Assembly: GCA_035541995.1 (NCBI GenBank)
Contig: DATKMG010000821.1
Span: forward strand, 1-9,452
Source: DATKMG01 sp035541995
GTDB taxonomy: Bacteria > Acidobacteriota > Terriglobia > Versatilivoradales > Versatilivoraceae
Reading direction: 5' to 3'
DNA: 9,452 bases
In this document: piece by piece, positions 1-6,165 of the stretch
Position numbering within the stretch: position 1 is the first letter of the stretch
How the letters are laid out: every line of letters begins with the position of its first letter
The notes under the pieces: model-generated
What the model was told of the DNA's origin: nothing
The model's input: only the letters and a program-made list of their open reading frames with translations
Databases searched by the model: none
Translations under genes and position numbers: made by a program

Positions 1-95
1 AGATGAGATGGGGCCGAGAGAGAGATAGTGGTCATCTTTGGTAGTGCATTCACTGTTGCCCCGGTCTCAGATGGCTATGACCAGAAGGATGATCT

Positions 96-3000
96 TCAAA
101 CGAGTTGCGATCTTGTCGCGGTCAAGACTGGTTTTAAGAATCTGCCAGTGTAGCTTCTCTCAACCTCGGCGATCTGTTCGGGAGTTCCGCAAGCTACAAC
201 GCGGCCCCCCCCGTCCCCACCCTCAGGTCCAAGATCGATTATCCAGTCGGCTGTCTTTATGACATCGAGATTGTGCTCGATGACGAGAAGCGTAGCCCCT
301 GTCATCAACAGCTTTCGAAAGGCTTGTAGCAACTTGTTGATATCATCGAAATGCAAGCCTGTGGTTGGCTCATCGAAAATGTAAAGCGTATTGGCATTTA
401 CTTGCCTGGACAGATAAGATGCCAGCTTAACTCGTTGTGCTTCCCCTCCTGAGAGTGTCGTTGCCGATTGTCCCAATCGAAGATATCCCAACCCCACGTC
501 CTGAAGCACCTTCAGTTTATTGATAATCCTGGGTGTAGCTGAAAAGAAAGTCAGGGCCTCCCGCACCGTCAGCTGCAGAATATCATAGATGTTCTTCCCC
601 CTGTAGCGGACCTCCAGGACTGCCGGCTTAAATCGGGTTCCCTTGCACTCCTCGCAGACGAGTTCCACATCTGCCAGGAACTGCATTTCGACGGTAACCG
701 TCCCATCTCCTTGACAGGTTTCACAACGCCCTCCAGGGATGTTAAACGAAAAATGGCCGGCGTTGAATCCGAGGTTCTTGGCTTCCCGGGTGGATGCAAA
801 CAACTCTCGAATGGCATCGAATGCCTTCACATAAGTGACCGGGTTGGACCGAGGAGTGCGCCCGATTGGTGATTGATCAACCAGTAGCACATCGCTCAGC
901 CGCTGGTTCCCTTCCATGCGCCCGTAGTTCTCACGTTCCGGACATTCTCCTTGCTTTGCTTTCAATGCGGGGAAGATCACTTCGTGAACCAGGGTGGATT
1001 TTCCAGATCCCGAGACCCCGGTAATGCAGGTCATCAAGCCGAGAGGAATGGCGATATCTGTTCCCTTCAAGTTATGCTCCCGGGCCCCGAATACCCTGAG
1101 CCATTGCCCATTGGCGGAAGCTCTTGTTTTGGGAATGTGAATGCTCAGCACATCGTTTAAGTACTTGGCCGTAAGAGAATGGTCTGAAGACAACAACCCG
1201 GCATAGCTTCCGGAGTAAATCACATGACCACCCTGTTCGCCGGCTCCAGGCCCCAAATCAATGATCTGGTCTGCCGCGCGCATCATCTCGCCGTCATGTT
1301 CCACAACCAGGACTGTGTTCCCAAGATCTCGCAGGTTTTTCAGAATTTGGATCAGTCGGGAACTGTCCCGGGGATGCAGCCCAATCGAGGGTTCGTCCAG
1401 CACGTAAAGGGCTCCCACCAGAGAAGAACCCAGAGAGGTAGCCAGCTGAATTCGTTGTGCTTCGCCACCGGAAAGTGTCGATGCCAGTCGGTCCAAAGTC
1501 AGGTACTCGAGACCGACGTTGTATAGGAATCTCAATCGGGAACGGATTTCGTCCAGGATTCTCTGTGCCACTGCAGCTTCATAGCTGGAGAGCGACAACT
1601 GGCGAAAGAAACGGTAAGCCTCCTCCACAGTCATGGAGGTGATCTGAGTGATGTTGTGGCCACCGACAAGAATGACCCGTGCTTCCCGCCTCAATCGCCC
1701 TCCATGGCATTCCTGGCACAAGGTGTACCCCCGATAACGACTCAGGAATACGCGGATGTATAGTTTGTATTTCTTGGTTTCCAGGTATTCAAAGAAGGGT
1801 TTGATCCCGATGAAATCTTCGTCACCGTCGTAAATCAGTTTCTTCTGATCGTCGGAGAGGCTTCGGTAAGGAACGTCCAAGGGGATCCCTTTTTGCCGCG
1901 CAAACCGCTTGAATTCCGCCACCAGTCCGCGATAGCGGGGCTTAGTCCAGGGTTCGATGGCCCCCTCTTGCAGTGTCTTTTCTTTGTCCGGGATGACGAG
2001 GTTCATGTCAAAATCGATGGTGTTTCCGAACCCCTGGCATCGCGGACAGGCACCGAAAGGATTGTTGAACGAGAAGAGACGCGGTTCCGGCTCCTCGTAG
2101 GCGATCTTGCAGTTACGGCATAGGAACTTCTCACTGAAATTGAACCGATAACCTGCGTGGAAAGGAAGTACTTTCCCACCAAGGTCATTGGCAGCAGTTG
2201 ATCCTGATCCTTCTTCCTCCGCAGCGGGAGGAAGGCTGACCACCTCGACCACAGCGTGGCCACCACCTTCGCGGTAACACATTTCCAGGGAGTCCATGAG
2301 CCTTTGCCGGCTATCGTGACGAATGACAATCCGATCCACCAGGACATGACACTCGTTGTCGAAGTTCAAGTCCAAAAGAGATTCCGGGGCTGAAAACTCG
2401 TAGATCTGACCGTTCTGATAGAGGCGACTGAAACCGTGCTTTCGCAGATCGGACAATACTGCCGAAATCACCTCCTGCTGACGAGGTTGTTTCTTCCGAC
2501 GGCCTTTCTCCTTGAGGGCGACTTCCCTCAGTTCGTGAAACTTGCGATATTCTGTGAAGGGAAATAGAACATAGACCCGAGTTTCTTCAGGAAGTTCGAG
2601 CAATTGTTGGACAATCTCGTCCAGCACATCTTTCTTAACTTCGTTCCCGCACTGCCAGCAGTAGGTCCGGCCAATTCTGGAAAACAATAGCCGAATATAG
2701 TCATAGATTTCGGTCACTGTCCCTACTGTAGAGCGAGGGTTACGGACTGTGTTCTTTTGACGAATTGCGATAGCGGGTGCAATTCCGATGATTTCGTCAA
2801 CCTCAGGCTTTTCAATTCTCTCCAGGAATTGCCTGGCGTATGCCGATAAGGATTCGATATATCGACGTTGACCTTCAGCGTAGAGCGTGTCAAAGGCCAA
2901 GCTGGATTTGCCCGAACCGCTCACTCCGGTGATCACCGTGAGACTGTTATGCGGGATTTCGCAGTTGATATTCTTCAAGTTGTGAACCCGGGCCCCACGC

Positions 3001-3125
3001 ACGATCAGGTTCTCGTTCACTCCAGGATAATTGGTGAGCGGTCCACGCCTTTGGTCAAGCCGGACGATCTCTGATGGGTGGAATGAGGCCTTTGTGAATC
3101 GGGTCTCCAACGTTTTATTCCTCAA
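96..3125 (-). CDS. uvrA: UvrABC excinuclease ATPase subunit UvrA
   Basis: UvrA is the damage-sensing ATPase of nucleotide excision repair. As a dimer it scans DNA, loads UvrB at lesions and then leaves. The 1009-residue product has the full two-ABC architecture. The first half has Walker A GVSGSGKSS (67-75), signature LSGGEAQR (551-558), Walker B LYVLDEPSIGLH (573-584) and the switch His of VVEH (610). The second half has Walker A GVSGSGKST (703-711), LSGGEAQR (891-898), LYIFDEPTTGLH (914-925) and VIEH (951). Zinc modules are visible as CxxC pairs at 336/339 with 360/363 and 801/804 with 824/827; further CxxC pairs stand at 156/159 and 470/473. The start is TTG at 3125, chosen for its GAGGT ribosome site 8 bases upstream. 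It gives about 35 residues more than usual before the conserved NLIVRGARVHNLKNI segment; a GTG at 3020 would give the usual N-terminus but has no good ribosome site. The frame is intact and ends with TGA. The gene is transcribed alone, divergently from the glycosyltransferase gene. Identity is certain; only the start is open. Confidence 0.98.
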   Translation of the reverse strand: MRNKTLETRFTKASFHPSEIVRLDQRRGPLTNYPGVNENLIVRGARVHNLKNINCEIPHNSLTVITGVSGSGKSSLAFDTLYAEGQRRYIESLSAYARQFLERIEKPEVDEIIGIAPAIAIRQKNTVRNPRSTVGTVTEIYDYIRLLFSRIGRTYCWQCGNEVKKDVLDEIVQQLLELPEETRVYVLFPFTEYRKFHELREVALKEKGRRKKQPRQQEVISAVLSDLRKHGFSRLYQNGQIYEFSAPESLLDLNFDNECHVLVDRIVIRHDSRQRLMDSLEMCYREGGGHAVVEVVSLPPAAEEEGSGSTAANDLGGKVLPFHAGYRFNFSEKFLCRNCKIAYEEPEPRLFSFNNPFGACPRCQGFGNTIDFDMNLVIPDKEKTLQEGAIEPWTKPRYRGLVAEFKRFARQKGIPLDVPYRSLSDDQKKLIYDGDEDFIGIKPFFEYLETKKYKLYIRVFLSRYRGYTLCQECHGGRLRREARVILVGGHNITQITSMTVEEAYRFFRQLSLSSYEAAVAQRILDEIRSRLRFLYNVGLEYLTLDRLASTLSGGEAQRIQLATSLGSSLVGALYVLDEPSIGLHPRDSSRLIQILKNLRDLGNTVLVVEHDGEMMRAADQIIDLGPGAGEQGGHVIYSGSYAGLLSSDHSLTAKYLNDVLSIHIPKTRASANGQWLRVFGAREHNLKGTDIAIPLGLMTCITGVSGSGKSTLVHEVIFPALKAKQGECPERENYGRMEGNQRLSDVLLVDQSPIGRTPRSNPVTYVKAFDAIRELFASTREAKNLGFNAGHFSFNIPGGRCETCQGDGTVTVEMQFLADVELVCEECKGTRFKPAVLEVRYRGKNIYDILQLTVREALTFFSATPRIINKLKVLQDVGLGYLRLGQSATTLSGGEAQRVKLASYLSRQVNANTLYIFDEPTTGLHFDDINKLLQAFRKLLMTGATLLVIEHNLDVIKTADWIIDLGPEGGDGGGRVVACGTPEQIAEVERSYTGRFLKPVLTATRSQLV

Positions 3126-3133
3126 CTTTCTTT

Positions 3134-3138
3134 ACCTC
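3134..3138 (-). promoter_or_regulatory. Ribosome binding site deciding the uvrA TTG start
   Basis: On the minus strand GAGGT lies 8 bases before the TTG at 3125-3123. The alternative GTG at 3020 has only GGA directly touching it. This favours the longer UvrA N-terminus. Confidence 0.6.
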
Positions 3139-3243
3139 GGAAAGATCCGGCCTCAGAGGGGAACATTACCCCTGGGACTGAACCGGGTGTCCCGTGCCCT
3201 TCGGTCCGCTAGAGAGCATTTGCGCGGTAGCCCAAACTTATCC

Positions 3244-3273
3244 ATTATAGAAAAGGCCTTCAAAGATTGTCAA
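3244..3273 (-). promoter_or_regulatory. Consensus sigma-70-type promoter of uvrA
   Basis: On the minus strand a perfect -35 TTGACA (3273-3268) and a perfect -10 TATAAT (3249-3244) are separated by 18 bases. Transcription would start near 3237 and leave a leader of about 110 bases before the TTG start. The leader contains a small AGGGG/CCCCT hairpin (3157-3173). No LexA-like CTGT-N8-ACAG box overlaps it, so E. coli-type SOS control is not visible. Both hexamers are exact, so the call is strong, although activity is inferred. Confidence 0.8.
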
Positions 3274-3299
3274 AAACGGAGGGTCAGGGGCGCAACTCG

Positions 3300-3345
3300 G
3301 CGCGGGACAATTTCGATTTGGAGGGAGGATGCCCTCGTCCCGCGC
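3300..3345. repeat. Long GC-rich inverted repeat between divergent promoters
   Basis: GCGCGGGAC (3300-3308) pairs perfectly with GTCCCGCGC (3337-3345). Inside it GAGGG (3321-3325) pairs with CCCTC (3332-3336), directly abutting the outer right arm, and the loop is AGGATG. The left side carries a 12-base AT-rich bulge (3309-3320), giving 14 base pairs in all. It lies between the uvrA promoter and the glycosyltransferase promoter candidate and has no T-tract. It could be an interspersed palindromic repeat, a regulatory structure or a transcription barrier. Confidence 0.55.
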
Positions 3346-3381
3346 AAGGTGCAGTAGGCAAGAGTTAGGGGATAAATCCTT

Positions 3382-3416
3382 TTGGACTTTAACACAAGCG
3401 AAGCTTGTAATATAGT
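3382..3416 (+). promoter_or_regulatory. Candidate promoter of the glycosyltransferase-pdxJ operon
   Basis: TTGGAC (3382-3387) could serve as -35, with TGTAAT (3406-3411) at 18-base spacing or the overlapping TAATAT as -10. A perfect inverted repeat ACAAGC-gaa-GCTTGT (3394-3408) fills the spacer, where a repressor site might sit. The next ribosome site is AAGGA just before the ATG at 3431. The hexamers are imperfect, so this is only a candidate. Confidence 0.35.
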
Positions 3417-3430
3417 TTCCCTCAAGGAAC

Positions 3431-4162
3431 ATGGGCGGACTACAGATCTCAATTGTCATCCCTGCCTTCAATGAAGCTGCCCGCATTGGAATAACCCTGG
3501 AAAAAATCAAGCAGTATCTCGAAGAGACCCACTGCAATGCGGAAGTACTTGTGGTGGATGATGGTTCTACTGACCCGACCATTGAGATTGTGAGGAAGCA
3601 CGGGGAAACCTGGCCTGCCCTCCGATTGGTACGGAATCCGGCCAACCGCGGGAAGGGATTCAGTGTGAGGAACGGTGCCTTGCAGGCGCTTGGGGAGATC
3701 ATTTTGTTTACCGATGCTGACCTATCGGCGCCGATCACAGAACTGCCCAGACTGGTCAACCCCATTCGGGATGGGCATTGCGATGTGACTTTCGGGTCCA
3801 GAGCTATCGACCGGTCCCTCATCGGAATTCATCAATCCCCGTTTCGAGAGTATTCGGGAAGAGTCTTTAATGTTTTCGTGCAGGCGATTGTGGGACTGCC
3901 ATTTAAGGATACACAGTGCGGCTTCAAGGCCTTCCGAAGAACCTGTATCCTACCGGTTTTCGAACGGCAGACGGTCACAGGATTCGGATTCGATCCGGAG
4001 CTTCTTTACATTGCCCGCCGCCGTGGCCTGCGCTTGATGGAAATCCCGGTCAGGTGGGACAATGTCGAAGGAACGACGGTCCGCTTCACAAAGGATTCTC
4101 TCAGTATGTTTCTTGACCTGGGGCGGATACGTTGGAACGATCTGATGGGAAAGTACCGGTGA
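3431..4162 (+). CDS. Family 2 glycosyltransferase, polyprenyl/dolichyl-phosphate sugar transferase type
   Basis: A 243-residue cytosolic-type GT-A glycosyltransferase. It shows IPAFNE (10-15), nucleotide-binding DDGSTD (43-48), RGKG (73-76), the metal-binding DAD (95-97), DTQCGFK (160-166) and FDPELL (188-193). The DTQCGFK and RGKG signatures are those of dolichyl-phosphate beta-glucosyltransferase (ALG5) and its bacterial relatives, which move a hexose from UDP- or GDP-sugar to a polyprenyl phosphate for later flippase-dependent glycosylation. Unlike many such enzymes it has no C-terminal membrane helices; the length fits a catalytic domain alone. The start is ATG 3431, because an in-frame stop lies at 3413-3415; its AAGGA ribosome site sits rather close (2 bases). 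It ends 8 bases before pdxJ, so the two are probably cotranscribed. The family call is firm; the sugar donor and acceptor cannot be read from sequence. Confidence 0.9.
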   Translation: MGGLQISIVIPAFNEAARIGITLEKIKQYLEETHCNAEVLVVDDGSTDPTIEIVRKHGETWPALRLVRNPANRGKGFSVRNGALQALGEIILFTDADLSAPITELPRLVNPIRDGHCDVTFGSRAIDRSLIGIHQSPFREYSGRVFNVFVQAIVGLPFKDTQCGFKAFRRTCILPVFERQTVTGFGFDPELLYIARRRGLRLMEIPVRWDNVEGTTVRFTKDSLSMFLDLGRIRWNDLMGKYR

Positions 4163-4170
4163 GGCGTCAC

Positions 4171-4902
4171 ATGATTAAGCTCGGAGTGAACATCGACCAC
4201 ATTGCCACCGTTCGAGAGGCCCGGAAAACCAACGAACCGGATCCAGTGGCTGCAGCGGTTATGGCGGAACTGGCAGGTGCCGCCGGTATCACCGTCCATC
4301 TGCGTGCCGACCGGAGGCATATTCAAGATCGGGACGTTGAGCTGCTTCGTGAAACCGTGAAAACACGGCTGAACCTGGAAATGGCCGCAACCCCCGAGAT
4401 GACGCAGATTGCCCTCGACATCAAACCCGACACTGCCACCCTTGTTCCGGAATCGCCCGGCGAAATTACCACTCAAGGGGGCCTGGATTGCATTCGGAAT
4501 TTCGACCAGATCCAGACGACGATCCAGAAACTATCGGCCGGTGGAATCGCAGTCAGTCTCTTTATTGATCCCGAGGTAGCTCAGGTTGAAACCGCCGCCA
4601 AGCTGGGCAGCAGGATCATCGAAATCAACACGGCGCACTATTCGGACGTCACGCTCTATTTGACACGTAGGACGGAAATTCAAGCGGAAAAAGCTTTAGA
4701 AGAGATCCGAACCGCAGCTATTCTGTCGGAATCTCTGGGAATGAGCGTCCATGCCGGCCACGGGCTCACCTATCGCAATACTCGGGGAATAACGACCGTT
4801 CCTCAAATTGAGGAACTCAATATCGGCCACAACATTATCTGCCGCGCGGTTTTGGTAGGCCTAGACCGCGCCGTTCGGGAAATGGTGGAATTGCTGCAAT
4901 AA
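4171..4902 (+). CDS. pdxJ: Pyridoxine 5'-phosphate synthase PdxJ
   Basis: PdxJ condenses 1-deoxy-D-xylulose 5-phosphate with 3-amino-2-oxopropyl phosphate to pyridoxine 5'-phosphate, the last ring-forming step of the DXP-dependent vitamin B6 pathway, in the cytosol. The 243-residue length is normal for the family. Expected active-site positions are present: N7, D9 and H10 in GVNIDHIATVREAR, R18, H43 and R45 in HLRADRRHIQDRD, E70 in LNLEMAAT, T100 after PESPGEI, then HAGHGLTY (194-201) and NIGHNII (217-223). I place the start at ATG 4171, which gives the standard MIKLGVNIDH N-terminus and has GAGG (4161-4164) six bases upstream. This ribosome site overlaps the TGA of the glycosyltransferase gene, suggesting translational coupling. 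A TTG at 4132 in the same frame would add 13 residues and is not favoured. pdxA and acpS are not in the window. Confidence 0.97.
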   Translation: MIKLGVNIDHIATVREARKTNEPDPVAAAVMAELAGAAGITVHLRADRRHIQDRDVELLRETVKTRLNLEMAATPEMTQIALDIKPDTATLVPESPGEITTQGGLDCIRNFDQIQTTIQKLSAGGIAVSLFIDPEVAQVETAAKLGSRIIEINTAHYSDVTLYLTRRTEIQAEKALEEIRTAAILSESLGMSVHAGHGLTYRNTRGITTVPQIEELNIGHNIICRAVLVGLDRAVREMVELLQ

Positions 4903-4904
4903 GG

Positions 4905-4924
4905 CCGAAAGAGGATTTCGGTTT
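4905..4924 (-). terminator. Hairpin at convergent gene ends, possible minus-strand terminator
   Basis: CCGAAA (4905-4910) pairs with TTTCGG (4916-4921) around a 5-base loop. Read on the minus strand, the stem is followed by CCTTATTG, a poor T-tract, so it may end the zinc-ribbon gene transcript. Read on the plus strand, only GTTTG follows. Confidence 0.35.
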
Positions 4925-4927
4925 GCC

Positions 4928-4956
4928 GTGAGAGGACATTATCTCTCACCTTTATT
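4928..4956 (+). terminator. Hairpin terminator downstream of pdxJ
   Basis: GTGAGAG (4928-4934) pairs perfectly with CTCTCAC (4943-4949) over an 8-base loop, followed by CTTTATT on the plus strand. It starts 25 bases after the pdxJ stop and reaches the stop codon of the convergent gene. It is a modest intrinsic terminator candidate with a short T-run. Confidence 0.45.
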
Positions 4957-5320
4957 CGTGATGGTGAGCGAAGATCAGCCCGGTTTCTTCGAGTTTCTGC
5001 AGCAAGTCTTTTCTTTCTCGGGCGAGAACTTTCAGACGACGCCTCTTGTAGGGTTTGATTTTGGCCACTTCGAGCACGATTACAGAAAGCCCGGAGATTT
5101 TCTCATTCTCGGACGAAGCCAGCATCTTGAGCCGCTCAATGTTCTTGTCTGATATGTGAGATTGTTTTAGATACCCGAAGATCTCATCTTCCTGTTCGAT
5201 GGCTTCTCTTTCTTTCTGTGGCAAGGCAGCGCACTTCTCGCAGACGTGGATCCGGTGACCCTTGCCTGAAAACGCTTCGTTGGGTCTGATTCGACCACAA
5301 ATCCGACAATAATGCCCCAT
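4952..5320 (-). CDS. Small zinc-ribbon-like protein of unknown function
   Basis: I do not recognise a named family for this 122-residue protein. Its N-terminus carries C5-x2-C8-x18-C27-x2-C30, a treble-clef or zinc-ribbon spacing, with a basic loop rich in Gly, His and Arg (FSGKGHRIHVC, 17-27) between the two pairs. The rest is predicted mostly helical: an acidic stretch EREAIEQEDEIFGYL (37-51), then a middle segment, then a strongly basic KPYKRRRLKVLARERKDLLQKLEE (89-112) and a histidine-rich end AHHHE. There is no signal peptide or membrane segment. The balance of a metal-binding head and a basic helix suggests nucleic acid or ribosome contact, but this is inference only. The start is ATG 5320; an ATG slightly upstream runs into a stop after two codons. 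The ribosome site is weak. It is convergent with pdxJ and lies behind the REP-like pair, in the same direction as bioY. Confidence 0.75.
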   Translation of the reverse strand: MGHYCRICGRIRPNEAFSGKGHRIHVCEKCAALPQKEREAIEQEDEIFGYLKQSHISDKNIERLKMLASSENEKISGLSVIVLEVAKIKPYKRRRLKVLARERKDLLQKLEETGLIFAHHHE

Positions 5321-5378
5321 GACAGTTACTCGCCCATGAGCCCCATTTCAGGAGCATTAAGAACGATATCTAAATTTA

Positions 5379-5406
5379 GGCGCGTTCGGCGAACGCGCCC
5401 TACCTG
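5379..5406 (-). repeat. REP-like palindrome, copy 1
   Basis: On the minus strand: tag CAGGTAG, then stem GGCGCGTTC, loop GCC, stem GAACGCGCC, 28 bases in all. The 9-base stem is perfect. It matches copy 2 in tag, loop and spacing but differs at four stem pairs, all compensated. A GTAG tag ahead of a GC-rich hairpin is the layout of bacterial REP elements. It lies 58 bases before the zinc-ribbon ATG and abuts an AT palindrome, CTAAATTTAG (5370-5379). Confidence 0.65.
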
Positions 5407-5456
5407 GAGACCAAATGATTGCGTGTTGGTTAGTTGTTAGATGAACATGTTGTGCA

Positions 5457-5484
5457 CAGGTGGGGACGGCTCGCCGAGCCGTCC
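5457..5484 (+). repeat. REP-like palindrome, copy 2, facing copy 1
   Basis: On the plus strand: tag CAGGTGG, then stem GGACGGCTC, loop GCC, stem GAGCCGTCC, 28 bases. The 9-base stem is perfect. It faces copy 1 across a 50-base spacer (5407-5456), with the 5' tags on the inside, as in the inverted pairs called BIMEs. It lies 12 bases beyond the bioY stop, a typical REP position; without a T-tract it is not a classical terminator but could stabilise the bioY mRNA end. Confidence 0.65.
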
Positions 5485-5496
5485 GCAGAAGTTTGA

Positions 5497-6111
5497 TTAT
5501 GGGCCCCGTCGGGTCAAGTACCCTCCGTCTCTCGTCTCTGGCCTGCCGACAACTGCCCAAGCTTGCGGCAGGGCAAGAGCAGCCAGGGCAACCTTCAGAG
5601 CATCCCCCACCAGGAATGGCAGGATGCCGACTGAGACGGCATGCGTCCAGCCAACGAACCTGGCCAGCCACGCGGCTCCGAGTGCGTAGATCGGGAGCAT
5701 TCCGAGCGTCATAGCCAGCAAGGTGGTAAATGTCTGACGATCCCAACCGCGTTCGGACAGCCGGCCCACGACACCGGCGGCTACCACAAAACCGGCCAGA
5801 TAACCCGCTGTTGGTCCACCGCTGATCACGCCGTTCCCACTCCCTACAGCAAACACCGGGAAACCGCTCGCACCCAGGGCCAGGTATGTGAATATACTGA
5901 GAACTCCCCGTCCACTGCCGATGAGAGCACCTACCAGAAGCACTCCAAAAGTCTGCGCGGTAATGGGGACCGGCCGCAAGGGAACCTCAATTCTTGAACA
6001 GAGCGCGACCAGGAGCGCCCCGCCCATAACCAACGCAACATCTCTCCACAAGCCAGCTCCCGGCCAGATCCGCTCCGCCAGCACGTCCCTTCTATAAATA
6101 CTTTCAATCAT
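5497..6111 (-). CDS. bioY: Biotin transporter substrate-binding subunit BioY
   Basis: BioY is the S component of an energy-coupling-factor transporter and captures biotin in the cytoplasmic membrane. The 204-residue product is a multi-helix membrane protein with the family landmarks: PVPITAQTFGVLLVGALIG (47-65), YLALGASGFPVFA (76-88), GGPTAGYLAGF (98-108) and PFLVGDALKVALA (165-177). D170 and K173 correspond to the conserved Asp/Lys pair that contacts biotin in characterised BioY. No ATPase (BioM/EcfA) or coupling subunit (BioN/EcfT) is here, so it must use shared ECF subunits or act alone. I chose ATG 6111 because AGGGGG stands exactly six bases upstream; a GTG at 6138 and an ATG at 6117 are in frame but less suited. 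It starts 54 bases after the GH94 stop in the same direction and may be cotranscribed. No biotin-repressor box was recognised. The family call is firm. Confidence 0.93.
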   Translation of the reverse strand: MIESIYRRDVLAERIWPGAGLWRDVALVMGGALLVALCSRIEVPLRPVPITAQTFGVLLVGALIGSGRGVLSIFTYLALGASGFPVFAVGSGNGVISGGPTAGYLAGFVVAAGVVGRLSERGWDRQTFTTLLAMTLGMLPIYALGAAWLARFVGWTHAVSVGILPFLVGDALKVALAALALPQAWAVVGRPETRDGGYLTRRGP

Positions 6112-6117
6112 CCTCAT

Positions 6118-6123
6118 CCCCCT
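6118..6123 (-). promoter_or_regulatory. Ribosome binding site deciding the bioY start
   Basis: AGGGGG on the minus strand, six bases ahead of the ATG at 6111. The same site touches the in-frame ATG at 6117 and lies inside any protein begun at GTG 6138, so 6111 is the best start. Confidence 0.65.
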
Positions 6124-6165
6124 ATGATCCAAATCCACGAAACCTCATCTAATCCGTATGAACAC

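Noticed and set aside
1..53. A minus-strand frame opening at GTG 53 (and ATG 35) that runs to the window edge, possibly the next gene after uvrA.
   Set aside because: Only 17 codons are visible, with no convincing ribosome site or recognisable residues; it cannot be told from chance.
3238..3822. A 194-codon open frame on the minus strand opposite the glycosyltransferase.
   Set aside because: It is antisense to a clear GT2 gene and has no recognisable motifs; it is a shadow frame that also spans a promoter region.
4006..4476. A 156-codon minus-strand frame across the glycosyltransferase-pdxJ junction.
   Set aside because: It lies opposite conserved active-site coding of PdxJ and has no protein-like features of its own.
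5379..5484. A CRISPR-like or riboswitch reading of the two hairpins before the zinc-ribbon gene.
   Set aside because: There are only two units, inverted rather than direct, with no spacer regularity and no known aptamer core; the REP-like reading explains them better.
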